64,000 nt of DNA from Rathayibacter caricis DSM 15933 (GTDB taxonomy: Bacteria; Actinomycetota; Actinomycetes; Actinomycetales; Microbacteriaceae): contig NZ_PZPL01000001.1 of NCBI RefSeq assembly GCF_003044275.1, positions 2,790,001 through 2,854,000 on the forward strand, written 5' to 3'. Below are positions 31,535-39,822 of this stretch, piece after piece. Every line of letters begins with the position of its first letter. Position 1 is the first letter of the stretch. Made by a program: the position numbers and the translations under genes. Under the pieces are notes generated by a model. It did no database searches. It was given only the letters and a program-made list of their open reading frames with translations, and was not told where the DNA came from.

Positions 31535-32932
31535 ATGCAGCGCCACATCATCACCGGAGCCCACGTCGCGACCGTCGACGCCGCGGGCACCGAGCATCCG
31601 AGCGGCCACGTCGTGGTCGACGACTCGCGGATCGTCGCCGTCGGCGCCGGGGAGGCTCCCGCGTGGGCCGTCGAGGGCCGCGCGCCGACCGGGCTCCCCG
31701 CGCAGGAGGCGGTGGCGATCACCCGCATCGACGGACGCGGCCAGCTGCTGACCCCCGGCCTGATCAACACGCACCACCACCTGTACCAGTGGCTGACCCG
31801 CGGCTGGGCGCAGGACTCGATCCTCTTCGACTGGCTCGTGGCGCTCTACCCGGCCTGGTCCCGGATCGACGCGGACCTCACCCGGTCGGCCTCGCTCGGC
31901 GCGATGGGCGTGCTCGCCCGCTCCGGCTGCACGACGGTCGGCGATCACCACTACGTCTTCCCGCGCGGCTCGGGCGACATCGTCGGCGGCATCGTCGACG
32001 CGGCGTCGACCCTCGGAGTGCGGCTGCACGCGACCCGCGGGTCGATGGACCTCGGCGAGTCGCAGGGCGGGCTGCCGCCGGACTTCGCCGTCGAGACGAC
32101 CGCGGCGGCGCTCGAGGCGAGCGGGGCGGCCGTCGAGCGCTACCACGACGCCTCGTTCGACTCGATGGTGCGCGTCGCGATCGCGCCGTGCTCGCCGTTC
32201 TCGGTCACTCCTGACCTGCTGCGCGAGTCGGCCGTGCTCGCCCGGCAGCTGGGCGTCCGGCTGCACACCCACGGCTCCGAGACGATCGAGGAGGACGCCT
32301 ACACCCGCGAGGCGTTCGGGATGTCGCCCACCGACTACCTCGAGTCGCTCGGCTGGCTCGGCGACGACGTGTGGATGGCGCACTGCGTGCACCTCGACGA
32401 CGACGCCATCGCGAAGTTCGCCGCGACCGGCACCGGAGTGGCGCACTGCCCGTCCTCGAACGGCCGACTCGCCGCGGGCATCGCCCCGGTGCCGCAGCTG
32501 CTGGCCGCCGGCGTGCCGGTCGGGCTCGGGGTCGACGGAGCCGCGTCGAACGAGTCGGGGCAGCTGGGTATCGAGATCCGCGAGGCCGTGCTGATGAACC
32601 GGCTGCGCGCGGGGGCCGATCGGATGAGCGCCCGTCAGGCGCTCTCGATCGCCACGATCGGAGGAGCGCGGGTCCTCGGCCGGCAGGACGAGATCGGCTC
32701 GATCGAGGTCGGCAAGCTCGGCGATCTCGCGCTCTGGAAGGTCGACGGGATCGAGCACGCGGGCATCGCGGACCCGGTCGCCGCCCTCGCCCTCGGCTCG
32801 CAGCCGCCGCTGTCGCTCCTGCTGGTCAACGGCCGCCCGACGGTCTCTGCGGGCCGCCTCGTGAACGCCGACGAGGACGCGATCGCCCGCGAGGTCGCCC
32901 GCGCGAGCGCGGACCTCGCAGCCCGCGTCTGA
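31535..32932 (+). CDS. 8-oxoguanine deaminase (AtzA/TrzN-type amidohydrolase)
   Basis: 465 residues. Metal-site motifs: TPGLINTHHHLYQWLTRGW, LHTHGSETIEED, MAHCVHLDDDAIAKFAATGTGVAHCPSSNGRLAAGIAPV and GLGVDGAASNESG. This combination is what I know from bacterial 8-oxoguanine deaminases, which make urate from 8-oxoguanine; related enzymes dechlorinate triazines or deaminate other heterocycles. The urate pathway around it supports the call. A direct substrate test would be needed to exclude isoxanthopterin or another ring compound. Confidence 0.75.
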   Translation: MQRHIITGAHVATVDAAGTEHPSGHVVVDDSRIVAVGAGEAPAWAVEGRAPTGLPAQEAVAITRIDGRGQLLTPGLINTHHHLYQWLTRGWAQDSILFDWLVALYPAWSRIDADLTRSASLGAMGVLARSGCTTVGDHHYVFPRGSGDIVGGIVDAASTLGVRLHATRGSMDLGESQGGLPPDFAVETTAAALEASGAAVERYHDASFDSMVRVAIAPCSPFSVTPDLLRESAVLARQLGVRLHTHGSETIEEDAYTREAFGMSPTDYLESLGWLGDDVWMAHCVHLDDDAIAKFAATGTGVAHCPSSNGRLAAGIAPVPQLLAAGVPVGLGVDGAASNESGQLGIEIREAVLMNRLRAGADRMSARQALSIATIGGARVLGRQDEIGSIEVGKLGDLALWKVDGIEHAGIADPVAALALGSQPPLSLLLVNGRPTVSAGRLVNADEDAIAREVARASADLAARV

Positions 32933-32993
32933 CCGCGCCCGCCGCCGATCGAGCCCCGCGGGGGCTGCCCGTGCCTGCTGATCTGGCCGTGCT

Positions 32994-33092
32994 TGCTGAT
33001 CGAGTAGCCCGCGGAGCGGGCGTATCGAGATCCCCGTCCGCCGGGAGCAGGTGGGTCTCGATACGCCGCCTGCAGCGGCTACTCGACCAGCA
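32994..33092. repeat. GATCGAG-type dispersed hairpin, unit 1
   Basis: Left part GCTGATCGAGTAGC-CCGCGGAGCGGG-CGTATCGAGA pairs with TCTCGATACG...GGCTACTCGACCAGC at the other end, leaving a 20-25 nt centre. It lies between the convergent 8-oxoguanine deaminase and xanthine dehydrogenase genes. Units of this family also occur at 33144, 33277, 51609-51772 and 62872. Confidence 0.85.
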
Positions 33093-33143
33093 GAGGTGTC
33101 GTCCCGCCCGCTCCCGGAGTAGTGAGCGAGTCCTGCCCGTGCC

Positions 33144-33242
33144 TGCTGATCGAGTAGCCCGCGGAGCGGGCGTATCGAGATCCCCGTCCGCCGGGAGCAG
33201 GTGGGTCTCGATACGCCGCCTGCGGCGGCTACTCGACCAGCA
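33144..33242. repeat. GATCGAG-type dispersed hairpin, unit 2
   Basis: Nearly identical to unit 1 (one visible difference in the right arm, GCGGCGG for GCAGCGG), separated from it by 51 nt. The near-identity points to recent tandem duplication or gene conversion. Confidence 0.85.
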
Positions 33243-33276
33243 GGGCGGTGTGCCACTAGCGGCGGCGACCCGTGCC

Positions 33277-33356
33277 TGCTGATCGAGTAGCCCGCGGAGC
33301 GGGCGTATCGAGATCCACGTCGTCTGGGAGCGGTGGGTCTCGCTGCGCCGCCTCCG
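33277..33356. repeat. GATCGAG-type dispersed hairpin, unit 3 (right arm decayed)
   Basis: The left arm is intact, while the right arm changes to TCTCGCTGCGCCGCC and stops before the TACTCGACCAGC end, just before the xanthine dehydrogenase stop codon. With units 1 and 2 it fills most of the 435-nt gap 32933-33367, where I see no gene. Confidence 0.75.
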
Positions 33357-33367
33357 CGGGGACGGGC

Positions 33368-36148
33368 TCAGCCCTGCGGGGCCTGCGCGTCCACCGTGCG
33401 GATCGGCGCCGCATCCGGGTGCAGCATCCGCCAGACGCGGTCGCGCGACACCGGCAGCGCGAACGGACGCACGCCGACCGCGTCGCGCACCGCGTTCGCG
33501 AGAGCGGGAGCCACCGGGTTGTACGGCGCCTCGCTCATCGACTTCGCCCCGAACGGCCCGAGGTCGTCCGCCGTGTCGGCGAAGAAGACCTCGGTCACGG
33601 GCACGTCCGCCATCTGCGGGATGTGGTAGTTCCGCAGGATCGCCGTCGTCACCGTGCCCTCGCCGTCGAGGATCACCTCCTCGTAGAGCGCCGAGCCGAT
33701 GGCCTGCGCCGAGCCGCCCTCGACCTGGCCGCGGCACTGGTCGGGGTTCAGCACGTAGCCGGCGTCGGCCGCCTGCACGGACTGCAGGATGCGCACCTCC
33801 CCGGTGGGCACGTGAACTGCGACGCGGAAGCCGTGCACGTTGAAGGCGAGCGAGCGCTTCGCTCCGTCCTCGGTGCCGGTCGCGGTGACCGGACCGCCGG
33901 CGGCGCGCACCAGCTCGTCGAAAGTGACGCGCGTGCCGTCGGGCGCGAGGAGCCCGGAGTCGTCGGGCTCGAAGTCGTCGTGCCCCGTGATCCGCTTGGC
34001 GAGCGAGCGCAGGTCGGCGAGCAGCCGCACGGCGGCCGAGTAGACGGCCTTGCCCGCCACCACCGTGCCCGCGCTCCCGAAGGCGCCGGTGTCGTAGCGC
34101 GCGGCGGCCGTGTCCGACTGCCGGATCCGCACGCGATCGGCCGAGGCGCCGAACGCGCTCGCGACGAGCTGGGTGTGCACCGTCGTCGTGCCGTTGCCGA
34201 ACTCGGACGTGCCGACGCCGACCGTCAGGATCCCGTCGGCGTCGACGGTGACCGTCGCCTCCGAGAAGTGGCCGCGCGGAGGGATCGTCGCGATCATCGC
34301 GACGGCCATCCCCTCGCCGACTCGCCAGTCCTCACCCTTGGGCGCTGCGACGCCGTTCCCGCGCGCGAGCGCCTGCTCGGTCAGATCCAGGCACTGGTCG
34401 AGCCCGTACGAGGCGAAGCCGATGTCGTCGCCCTCGACGTGCGTCACGACGAGCGGATCGCCGGGGCGCACCGCGTTGATCCGCCGCAGCTCGAACGGGT
34501 CGATCCCGAGCTCGCGCGCGAGCTCGTCCATCGCGGATTCGATGCCGAAGATCACCTGCCCCAGGCCGTAGCCGCGGAAGGCGCCCGACGGGATGTTGTT
34601 CGTGTAGACGGCCTGCGCGTCCACCCGCTTGCTCGGCGCGTTGTACACGGCGACCGACTCCGAGGTGCCGTGGAACATCACTCCGGGACCGTGGTTGCCG
34701 TAGGCGCCGGTGTCGGAGAGCACGTCGACGCTCAGGGCGGTCAGCAGGCCGTCGCGTCGCGCGCCGAGGCGCACGCCGACCCGCATGGGGTGCCGGCACG
34801 GCGCCATGGTGAACTCGTCGGAGCGGGTGAACTCGAACTGCACCGGGCGCCCGGTCGCGAGGACCGCGAGGGCGACGACGTCCTCCGTGAGGATCTCCTG
34901 CTTGCCGCCGAAGCCCCCGCCGACGCGCGCCGTGAAGACCCGGACGCTGGAGGGATCGCGGTCGAACAGGCGCGCGATCTCGTCGCGGACGAGGAACGGG
35001 ACCTGCGTCGAGGTGCGAAGCACCAGCTCGTCGCCCTCGAGCCAGCCGATGGTGCCGTGCGTCTCGAGCGCGGTGTGCGCGACGCGGGACGTCGTCCAGG
35101 TGCCGCCGACGACGACGTCCGCCTCGGCGAAGCCCGCCTCGACGTCGCCGTACTCGCCGTGCAGCTCCGCGACGACGTTCGACTCCGGCTTCGCGATGCG
35201 CGAGTTGATCGGGACCTTCTCGCCGTGCAGGAGGGGCGCCCCGGGTGCGCGGGCCTCCTCCGGATCGAAGACCGCCGGCAGCACCTCGTACTCGACCTCG
35301 ATCGCGCGGCAGGCGATCTCGGCCTGCGCGACCGACTCGGCGACGACCACGGCCACCCGCTGCCCGCGGAACCGCACGACGGTGTCGAGCATCCGGGTGT
35401 CGTCGGGATCGTCGAGCCGCGACTCGTGCCGGGCGGTGGAGTAGAGCATGTCGGGCACGTCGTCGGCGGTCAGCACGGCGACGACGCCGGGCAGCTTCCG
35501 GGCGGCGCGGGTGTCCATCGACACGATCCGCGCGTGGGCGTGCGGGCTCTGCAGGACCTTCAGGTGCAGCAGCCCCGGGACGGCGACGTCGAGCGTGTAC
35601 GGCTCCTGCCCCGAGACGATGCGCCGGCCCGCGGGGGCGCCGAGCGAGCGGCCGACCCGCGACTCGTCGGCGGTGGGCCGGCCGGTGCGGCGCACGGGGG
35701 TGAGCCCGGTCGGATGCTCGTGATCGCAGCTCGCGATCGCTTCGCCGATCGCCCGGTACCCCGTGCAGCGGCAGAGGTTGCCCTTCATCAGTCGCGGCAC
35801 GTCGACGGGGTCGGCGCCCTGGATGGCGGTGGCCGTGACGACCATGCCCGCGGTGCAGAAGCCGCACTGGAACGCGCCGGAGTCGACGAACGCCTGCTGC
35901 ACCGGGCCCGGCTCCTCCGGGGTGCCCAGCCCCGCGGCGGTCGTGACCGAGCGCCCCTCGACGCGGTGCGCGGGGTAGAGGCAGGAGTGGAAGGGGGTCC
36001 CGTCGACGAGCACCGAGCACGCGCCGCAGTCGCCGGCGTCGCAGCCCTTCTTCACCTCGAAGTGCTCGTGGTCGCGCAGCAGGGTCCGCAGGACCTGACC
36101 GGGGCGCGGCGTCGCGTCGATCTGCTCGCCGTTCACGGTGAATCTCAT
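33368..36148 (-). CDS. Xanthine dehydrogenase, fused [2Fe-2S] and molybdenum-binding subunits
   Basis: 926 residues. Residues 1-135 are the two-cluster iron-sulfur domain: Cys36, 41, 44 and 56 for the plant-ferredoxin cluster and Cys95, 98, 126 and 128 for the second. From about 160 on is the molybdopterin domain (GRRIVSGQEPYTLDVAVPG, GGGFGGKQE, GAFRGYGLGQ, and GPFGAKSMSEAPYNPVAPALANAVRDA with the active-site Glu in SMSEAP). In most bacteria these are separate genes. The enzyme oxidises xanthine to urate with electrons passing over FeS to FAD. It overlaps the FAD subunit gene by 4 nt. Confidence 0.9.
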   Translation of the reverse strand: MRFTVNGEQIDATPRPGQVLRTLLRDHEHFEVKKGCDAGDCGACSVLVDGTPFHSCLYPAHRVEGRSVTTAAGLGTPEEPGPVQQAFVDSGAFQCGFCTAGMVVTATAIQGADPVDVPRLMKGNLCRCTGYRAIGEAIASCDHEHPTGLTPVRRTGRPTADESRVGRSLGAPAGRRIVSGQEPYTLDVAVPGLLHLKVLQSPHAHARIVSMDTRAARKLPGVVAVLTADDVPDMLYSTARHESRLDDPDDTRMLDTVVRFRGQRVAVVVAESVAQAEIACRAIEVEYEVLPAVFDPEEARAPGAPLLHGEKVPINSRIAKPESNVVAELHGEYGDVEAGFAEADVVVGGTWTTSRVAHTALETHGTIGWLEGDELVLRTSTQVPFLVRDEIARLFDRDPSSVRVFTARVGGGFGGKQEILTEDVVALAVLATGRPVQFEFTRSDEFTMAPCRHPMRVGVRLGARRDGLLTALSVDVLSDTGAYGNHGPGVMFHGTSESVAVYNAPSKRVDAQAVYTNNIPSGAFRGYGLGQVIFGIESAMDELARELGIDPFELRRINAVRPGDPLVVTHVEGDDIGFASYGLDQCLDLTEQALARGNGVAAPKGEDWRVGEGMAVAMIATIPPRGHFSEATVTVDADGILTVGVGTSEFGNGTTTVHTQLVASAFGASADRVRIRQSDTAAARYDTGAFGSAGTVVAGKAVYSAAVRLLADLRSLAKRITGHDDFEPDDSGLLAPDGTRVTFDELVRAAGGPVTATGTEDGAKRSLAFNVHGFRVAVHVPTGEVRILQSVQAADAGYVLNPDQCRGQVEGGSAQAIGSALYEEVILDGEGTVTTAILRNYHIPQMADVPVTEVFFADTADDLGPFGAKSMSEAPYNPVAPALANAVRDAVGVRPFALPVSRDRVWRMLHPDAAPIRTVDAQAPQG

Positions 36149-36972
36149 GCGACGCCTCCGTCGGGCTCGGTGCGGGCGAGCTCCTCGCGGATCTCCTCCG
36201 CGAGGACGCCGACGACCGCGTGCCGCCAGTCCGCGGCTCCGTGCGGGTCGGTGAACCAGGTGCCGATCCCGTCGATGGCCGCAGCCAGCTCGGAGGCGGA
36301 CGGCGTCCGGGGGAAGCGCAGCACCTCGGGCCGGATCGTCGCGGCCGTCACCGCGAGCACGAACGCGCCGTCGCGGTCGAGCCGGCCGATGACGACCGCT
36401 CCGGAGCGGCCCAGCGGCGACAGCGCGATCTTGCGGTAGGCGGTACGGGCGTCCAGAGCGTGCGCCGGGAAATCGATCGATCGGATCACGTCGCCGTGCT
36501 CGAGCAGCGTCGTCATGTTCCCGGTGACGAGCTCAGCCACCGGCACGAGGTCGTCGGAGCCGTCGGCCCGCCAGACGAGCGCACGGGCGTCGAGCGCGGC
36601 CGCGAGGCTGATCATGGGCCCGGCCGGCAGTGCGTTCGCGATGTTGCCGCCGACGGTCGCGACGTTCCAGATCTTGAACGAGCCGAGCAGCGCCGTGCAG
36701 CACTGGAAGAAGAGGCGGTGCGCGGCGCGGCCCGTGTCCGGAATCGCCGCGAGCTCGGCGAAGGTGCACGTCGCGGCGACCGAGAGGCCGTCCGCGCTCG
36801 AGCGCAGCGGCTCCCAGCCGAAGCCCTGCAGGTCGAGCAGCTCGTCGAGGTGGTCGTGGGGGAGCGAGAAGACCCAGGAGCCGCCTCCGATGACCGCCGT
36901 GCGCGGCCCCATCGCGGCCAGCTCGCCGCGCTCGCGCACCACGCGCACGCGCTGGATCGTGCTGAGGTCCAT
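36145..36972 (-). CDS. Xanthine dehydrogenase FAD-binding subunit
   Basis: 275 residues of the CO-dehydrogenase-flavoprotein type FAD fold. AVIGGGSWVFSLPHDHLDELLDL replaces the usual PGGT loop, and NVATVGGNIANALPAGPMISLAAAL is the second FAD-binding motif. AYRKIALSPLGRSGAVVIG follows in the C-terminal domain. It accepts electrons from the FeS clusters of the fused partner and passes them to NAD+ or another acceptor. First gene of the xdh operon, behind the 37030 box. Confidence 0.88.
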   Translation of the reverse strand: MDLSTIQRVRVVRERGELAAMGPRTAVIGGGSWVFSLPHDHLDELLDLQGFGWEPLRSSADGLSVAATCTFAELAAIPDTGRAAHRLFFQCCTALLGSFKIWNVATVGGNIANALPAGPMISLAAALDARALVWRADGSDDLVPVAELVTGNMTTLLEHGDVIRSIDFPAHALDARTAYRKIALSPLGRSGAVVIGRLDRDGAFVLAVTAATIRPEVLRFPRTPSASELAAAIDGIGTWFTDPHGAADWRHAVVGVLAEEIREELARTEPDGGVA

Positions 36973-37029
36973 GCTCCGCCTCTCGCCGGTGCCCGCGGGG
37001 TGCGCGCTCCTCCAGTGAACAGCACGCGT

Positions 37030-37045
37030 GTGACACCCGTGTTAC
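37030..37045 (-). promoter_or_regulatory. GlnR-like box upstream of the xanthine dehydrogenase operon
   Basis: Plus strand GTGAC-ACCCGT-GTTAC, minus strand GTAAC-ACGGGT-GTCAC. This is the GTNAC half-site version with the same 11-bp period, and it lies 58 nt before the FAD-subunit start. The -10 after it on the minus strand (TTCACT) is weak. Confidence 0.5.
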
Positions 37046-37102
37046 CCGCGCTCGGCGCTCCACCGGCGTCCGGAGCCGCACCCTGGCGGATCCGCCAGAG
37101 GC

Positions 37103-37534
37103 TCAGCCCAGCGACGCCACCCACTCGGAGCTGCCGTCGACGAACGACTGCTCCTTCCAGATCGGCACGGACGCCTTGATGTCGTCGACGAGCGCCGCGC
37201 AGGCCTCGAAGGCGGCGGCCCGGTGCGCCGAGGCGACCGCGCAGGCGAGCGCGAGATCGCCGACGACCAGGTCGCCGACCCGGTGCACGGCGGCCACGCG
37301 CACCTCGGGGAAGCGCTCGGCGATCCGGCGGGCGGAGTCGGCCAGTGCGGCAGGCGCGTCCGGGTGCGCCTCGTAGGCCAGCCGGAGCACTCCGCGGCCC
37401 TCGTCGTGATCGCGCACGACGCCCGCGAAGGTCACGACCGCGCCGTGGGCGGGGGAGTCGACCGCCTGCTCGCACTCGTCGACCGTGATCGCCTCGCGGG
37501 CGATGCGGGCGAGGGCGACGCCGTCATCGGACAT
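37103..37534 (-). CDS. moaE: Molybdopterin synthase catalytic subunit
   Basis: 143 residues. GAVVTFAGVVRDHDEGRGVLRLAYEAH is the MoaE N-terminal core, AAVHRVGDLVVGDLALACAVASAHRAAAFEAC carries the HRxG-type substrate site, and VPIWKEQSFVDGSSEWV holds the catalytic lysine (KxExxxDG type). With MoaD it adds dithiolene sulfur to precursor Z. It is the last gene of moeA-moaC-mog-moaE and overlaps mog by 11 nt. Confidence 0.92.
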   Translation of the reverse strand: MSDDGVALARIAREAITVDECEQAVDSPAHGAVVTFAGVVRDHDEGRGVLRLAYEAHPDAPAALADSARRIAERFPEVRVAAVHRVGDLVVGDLALACAVASAHRAAAFEACAALVDDIKASVPIWKEQSFVDGSSEWVASLG

Positions 37535-38012
37535 GGTCGCCGCCTCCCAGCTGGTCGAGGAGGTGGCCGATCACCGGGTCGAGGACGTCGATGCCGTCCC
37601 GGACGCCGCCCGGCGAGCCGGGCAGGTTCACCACGACGCTGCGACCGGCGACCCCCGCGGTCCCGCGGCTCAGCACCGCGGTCGGCACCTTGGCCGCTCC
37701 GCGGGCGCGGATCGCCTCGGCGAGGCCCGGCAGGGTCCGCTCGAGCAGCGGTGCGGTCTGCTCCGGAGTCACGTCGCTCGGCGCCACGCCGGTGCCTCCC
37801 GTCGTCACGATCACGTCGGCACCGGAGGTGAGCGCGTCGCCGATCGCCTCGCCCACCGCGTCCCCGTCGGCCACCACGACCACCTCGCCGCTCCAGCCGC
37901 GGCTCTCGAACCAGGCCAGCAGCGCCGGGCCCGTGCGGTCCTCGTACACACCGGACGCGGCGCGGGTGGAGGCCACGACCGCGACGGCGCGGCGTGTCAC
38001 TCCCTGCTCCAC
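37524..38012 (-). CDS. mog: Molybdopterin adenylyltransferase (MogA/MoaB family)
   Basis: 162 residues. VVASTRAASGVYEDRTGPALLAWF, DVIVTTGGTGVAPSDVTPEQT and VVNLPGSPGGVRDGIDVL form the MoCF-binding domain that adenylylates molybdopterin before metal insertion by MoeA. MoaB-type proteins share these motifs, so the exact subfamily is not settled. It overlaps moaC at its start (38012 versus 37997) and moaE at its end. Confidence 0.85.
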   Translation of the reverse strand: MEQGVTRRAVAVVASTRAASGVYEDRTGPALLAWFESRGWSGEVVVVADGDAVGEAIGDALTSGADVIVTTGGTGVAPSDVTPEQTAPLLERTLPGLAEAIRARGAAKVPTAVLSRGTAGVAGRSVVVNLPGSPGGVRDGIDVLDPVIGHLLDQLGGGDHVR

Positions 38013-38470
38013 GATCCGCTCCTCCCGCCGTCCTTCGCCAGCACCTGGATGCCGGTGATGACGGCGCCGCGGTCGACGGCCTTGATCATGTCGTAGACGG
38101 TCAGCGCCGCGACGCTGACGGCGGTGAGCGCCTCCATCTCGATACCGGTGCGCCCGCTCGTGCGCACCCGCGCCTCGATCCGCACCCGGTCCTCGAGCGT
38201 CTCGAGATCGATGTCGACCCCGTCGAGCGCGAGCGGGTGGCAGAGCGGGATCAGGGTCGAGGTGGCCTTGGCCCCCATGATCCCGGCGATGCGGGCGACC
38301 CCGAGCGCCTCGCCCTTGGGCAGCTCGCCCTGCTCCAGCAGTCGCACCACCTCGGGGGTCGTGACGACGACGCCCTCGGCGACGGCGGTGCGCGAGGTGA
38401 CGTCCTTCGCTCCGACGTCGACCATGTGCACGGCCCCGTCGCCTCGGACGTGGGTCAGGTTCTCAGTCAT
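37997..38470 (-). CDS. moaC: Cyclic pyranopterin monophosphate synthase
   Basis: 157 residues: MVDVGAKDVTSRTAVAEG, GIMGAKATSTLIPLCHPLALDGVDID (the conserved KxTSxLIPLCHP motif) and GIEMEALTAVSVAALTVYDMIKAVDRG with the catalytic lysine region. MoaC converts the MoaA product into precursor Z. The start overlaps moeA by 8 nt. Confidence 0.95.
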   Translation of the reverse strand: MTENLTHVRGDGAVHMVDVGAKDVTSRTAVAEGVVVTTPEVVRLLEQGELPKGEALGVARIAGIMGAKATSTLIPLCHPLALDGVDIDLETLEDRVRIEARVRTSGRTGIEMEALTAVSVAALTVYDMIKAVDRGAVITGIQVLAKDGGRSGSWSRE

Positions 38471-39734
38471 CGATCCTCCAGATCTCGACCGTGTCGCCGG
38501 TCGCGGCGTGCTCGGTCCCGACCGGGACGTGGATGAGGACGTTCGAGCGCGCGTAGGACGCGAGCAGGTGGGAGCTCGGCCCGCCGACGGGGTGCACGAG
38601 GCCCTCGTCGTCGAGGGCTCCCCGCCGGAACTGGTGCAGGTGGGCGGGCGAGTCGAGCGCGGTGCCGAGCCGGGCCCGGAGCCGCGGCCGCTCGGCCGGC
38701 GAGCGGCCCGCCAGCGAGCGGAGGACCGGGCGCAGGAACACCTCGAACGAGACGAGGGCGCTCACCGGGTTGCCCGGGAGCGAGACGATCGGCAGGTGCG
38801 CGTCCGGCGACACCGCGACCAGGCCCAGGCCCTGCGGGCCGCCCGGCTGCATGGCGACGTGCCCGAACTCGGACCCCGCGGGACCGAGAGCGTCGCGCAC
38901 CACCTCGTAGGCGCCGGCACTCACTCCGCCGACCGTGATCGCCACGTCGGCGTCGCCCGCCCGCGAGCGGAGGATCGCCAGCAGGTCCTCGGCGCGGTCG
39001 CTGTCGCAGGGCGCCACGACGGGCAGCGCGCCCGCCTCGCGGACCGCCTCGGCGAGCAGCGCGCCGTTCGCGTCGTAGATCTGGGCGGCCTCGAGCTCGG
39101 TCCCCGCGGGGCGGATCTCGTTGCCGGTCGGCACGATCAGCACCCGGATCCGGGGCAGCACCTCGACCTCGACGAGACCGAGCGAGGCGAGCAGACCGTA
39201 GTGCGCGGCGCGGAGCACGGTGCCGGCCGCCAGCGCGACGGAGCCCGCCGCGGAGTCGCTGCCCCGCGCGCGCACGAAGGTCGTCGGAGTGACGGGGGCC
39301 GCGAACGCGACGCGGGCGCCGGTCGCCGACGCGTCGGGGAAGCGCGGCGGGTCGACCCGCTCGATCGGCACGACGGCGTCGGCACCGACCGGGAGGGGCG
39401 AGCCGGTCATGATCGGCACGGCGGTGCCGGGGGAGTGCCGCGGCGCGCTCTCGCCGGCGGGGACCGGCGCGGCGACCGGCAGCACGACCGGAGCGTCGGC
39501 GGACGCCTCGTCCAGGTCCGCCGCCCGCACGGCGTAGCCGTCCATCTGCGAGTTGTCGAAGCGGGGGAGGTCCAGCGGCGAGTGCACGGTGCGGGCGAGG
39601 ACGCGCCGATCGTAGGCACCCGGATCCGCCGCCACACTCCTCGGATCGAGCGACAGGGCCTCGCGGGCACCGCGCGTAGCGAGCGGGGCCAGCAGAGCGC
39701 GCACCCGGGCAGCGTGGATGTCGATCGAGGTCAT
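38463..39734 (-). CDS. moeA: Molybdopterin molybdenumtransferase
   Basis: 423 residues. LPRFDNSQMDGYAVRAADL near residue 60, PGTAVPIMTGSPLPVGADAVVPIE, LIVPTGNEIRPAGTEL, VAITVGGVSAGAYEVVRDAL and VSLPGNPVSALVSFEVFLRP are the MoeA hallmarks. It inserts molybdate into adenylylated molybdopterin. ATG 39734 has GAGAGGACCC upstream. First gene of the minus-strand moa/moe operon, divergent from moaA. Confidence 0.95.
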   Translation of the reverse strand: MTSIDIHAARVRALLAPLATRGAREALSLDPRSVAADPGAYDRRVLARTVHSPLDLPRFDNSQMDGYAVRAADLDEASADAPVVLPVAAPVPAGESAPRHSPGTAVPIMTGSPLPVGADAVVPIERVDPPRFPDASATGARVAFAAPVTPTTFVRARGSDSAAGSVALAAGTVLRAAHYGLLASLGLVEVEVLPRIRVLIVPTGNEIRPAGTELEAAQIYDANGALLAEAVREAGALPVVAPCDSDRAEDLLAILRSRAGDADVAITVGGVSAGAYEVVRDALGPAGSEFGHVAMQPGGPQGLGLVAVSPDAHLPIVSLPGNPVSALVSFEVFLRPVLRSLAGRSPAERPRLRARLGTALDSPAHLHQFRRGALDDEGLVHPVGGPSSHLLASYARSNVLIHVPVGTEHAATGDTVEIWRIDD

Positions 39735-39810
39735 CGGGTCCTCTCGGCGGGTCCCCCACGAGGGGTGGTCGGGTTCCCTATCTTGCCGGGTCGCACACGG
39801 TTCCGCCGCG

Positions 39811-39816
39811 TAGTCT
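39811..39816 (+). promoter_or_regulatory. -10 box of moaA (leaderless type)
   Basis: TAGTCT ends 6 nt before the moaA ATG at 39823, and no Shine-Dalgarno sequence is present. The moeA/moaA divergent gap is 88 nt. Confidence 0.4.
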
Positions 39817-39822
39817 GGCCGG

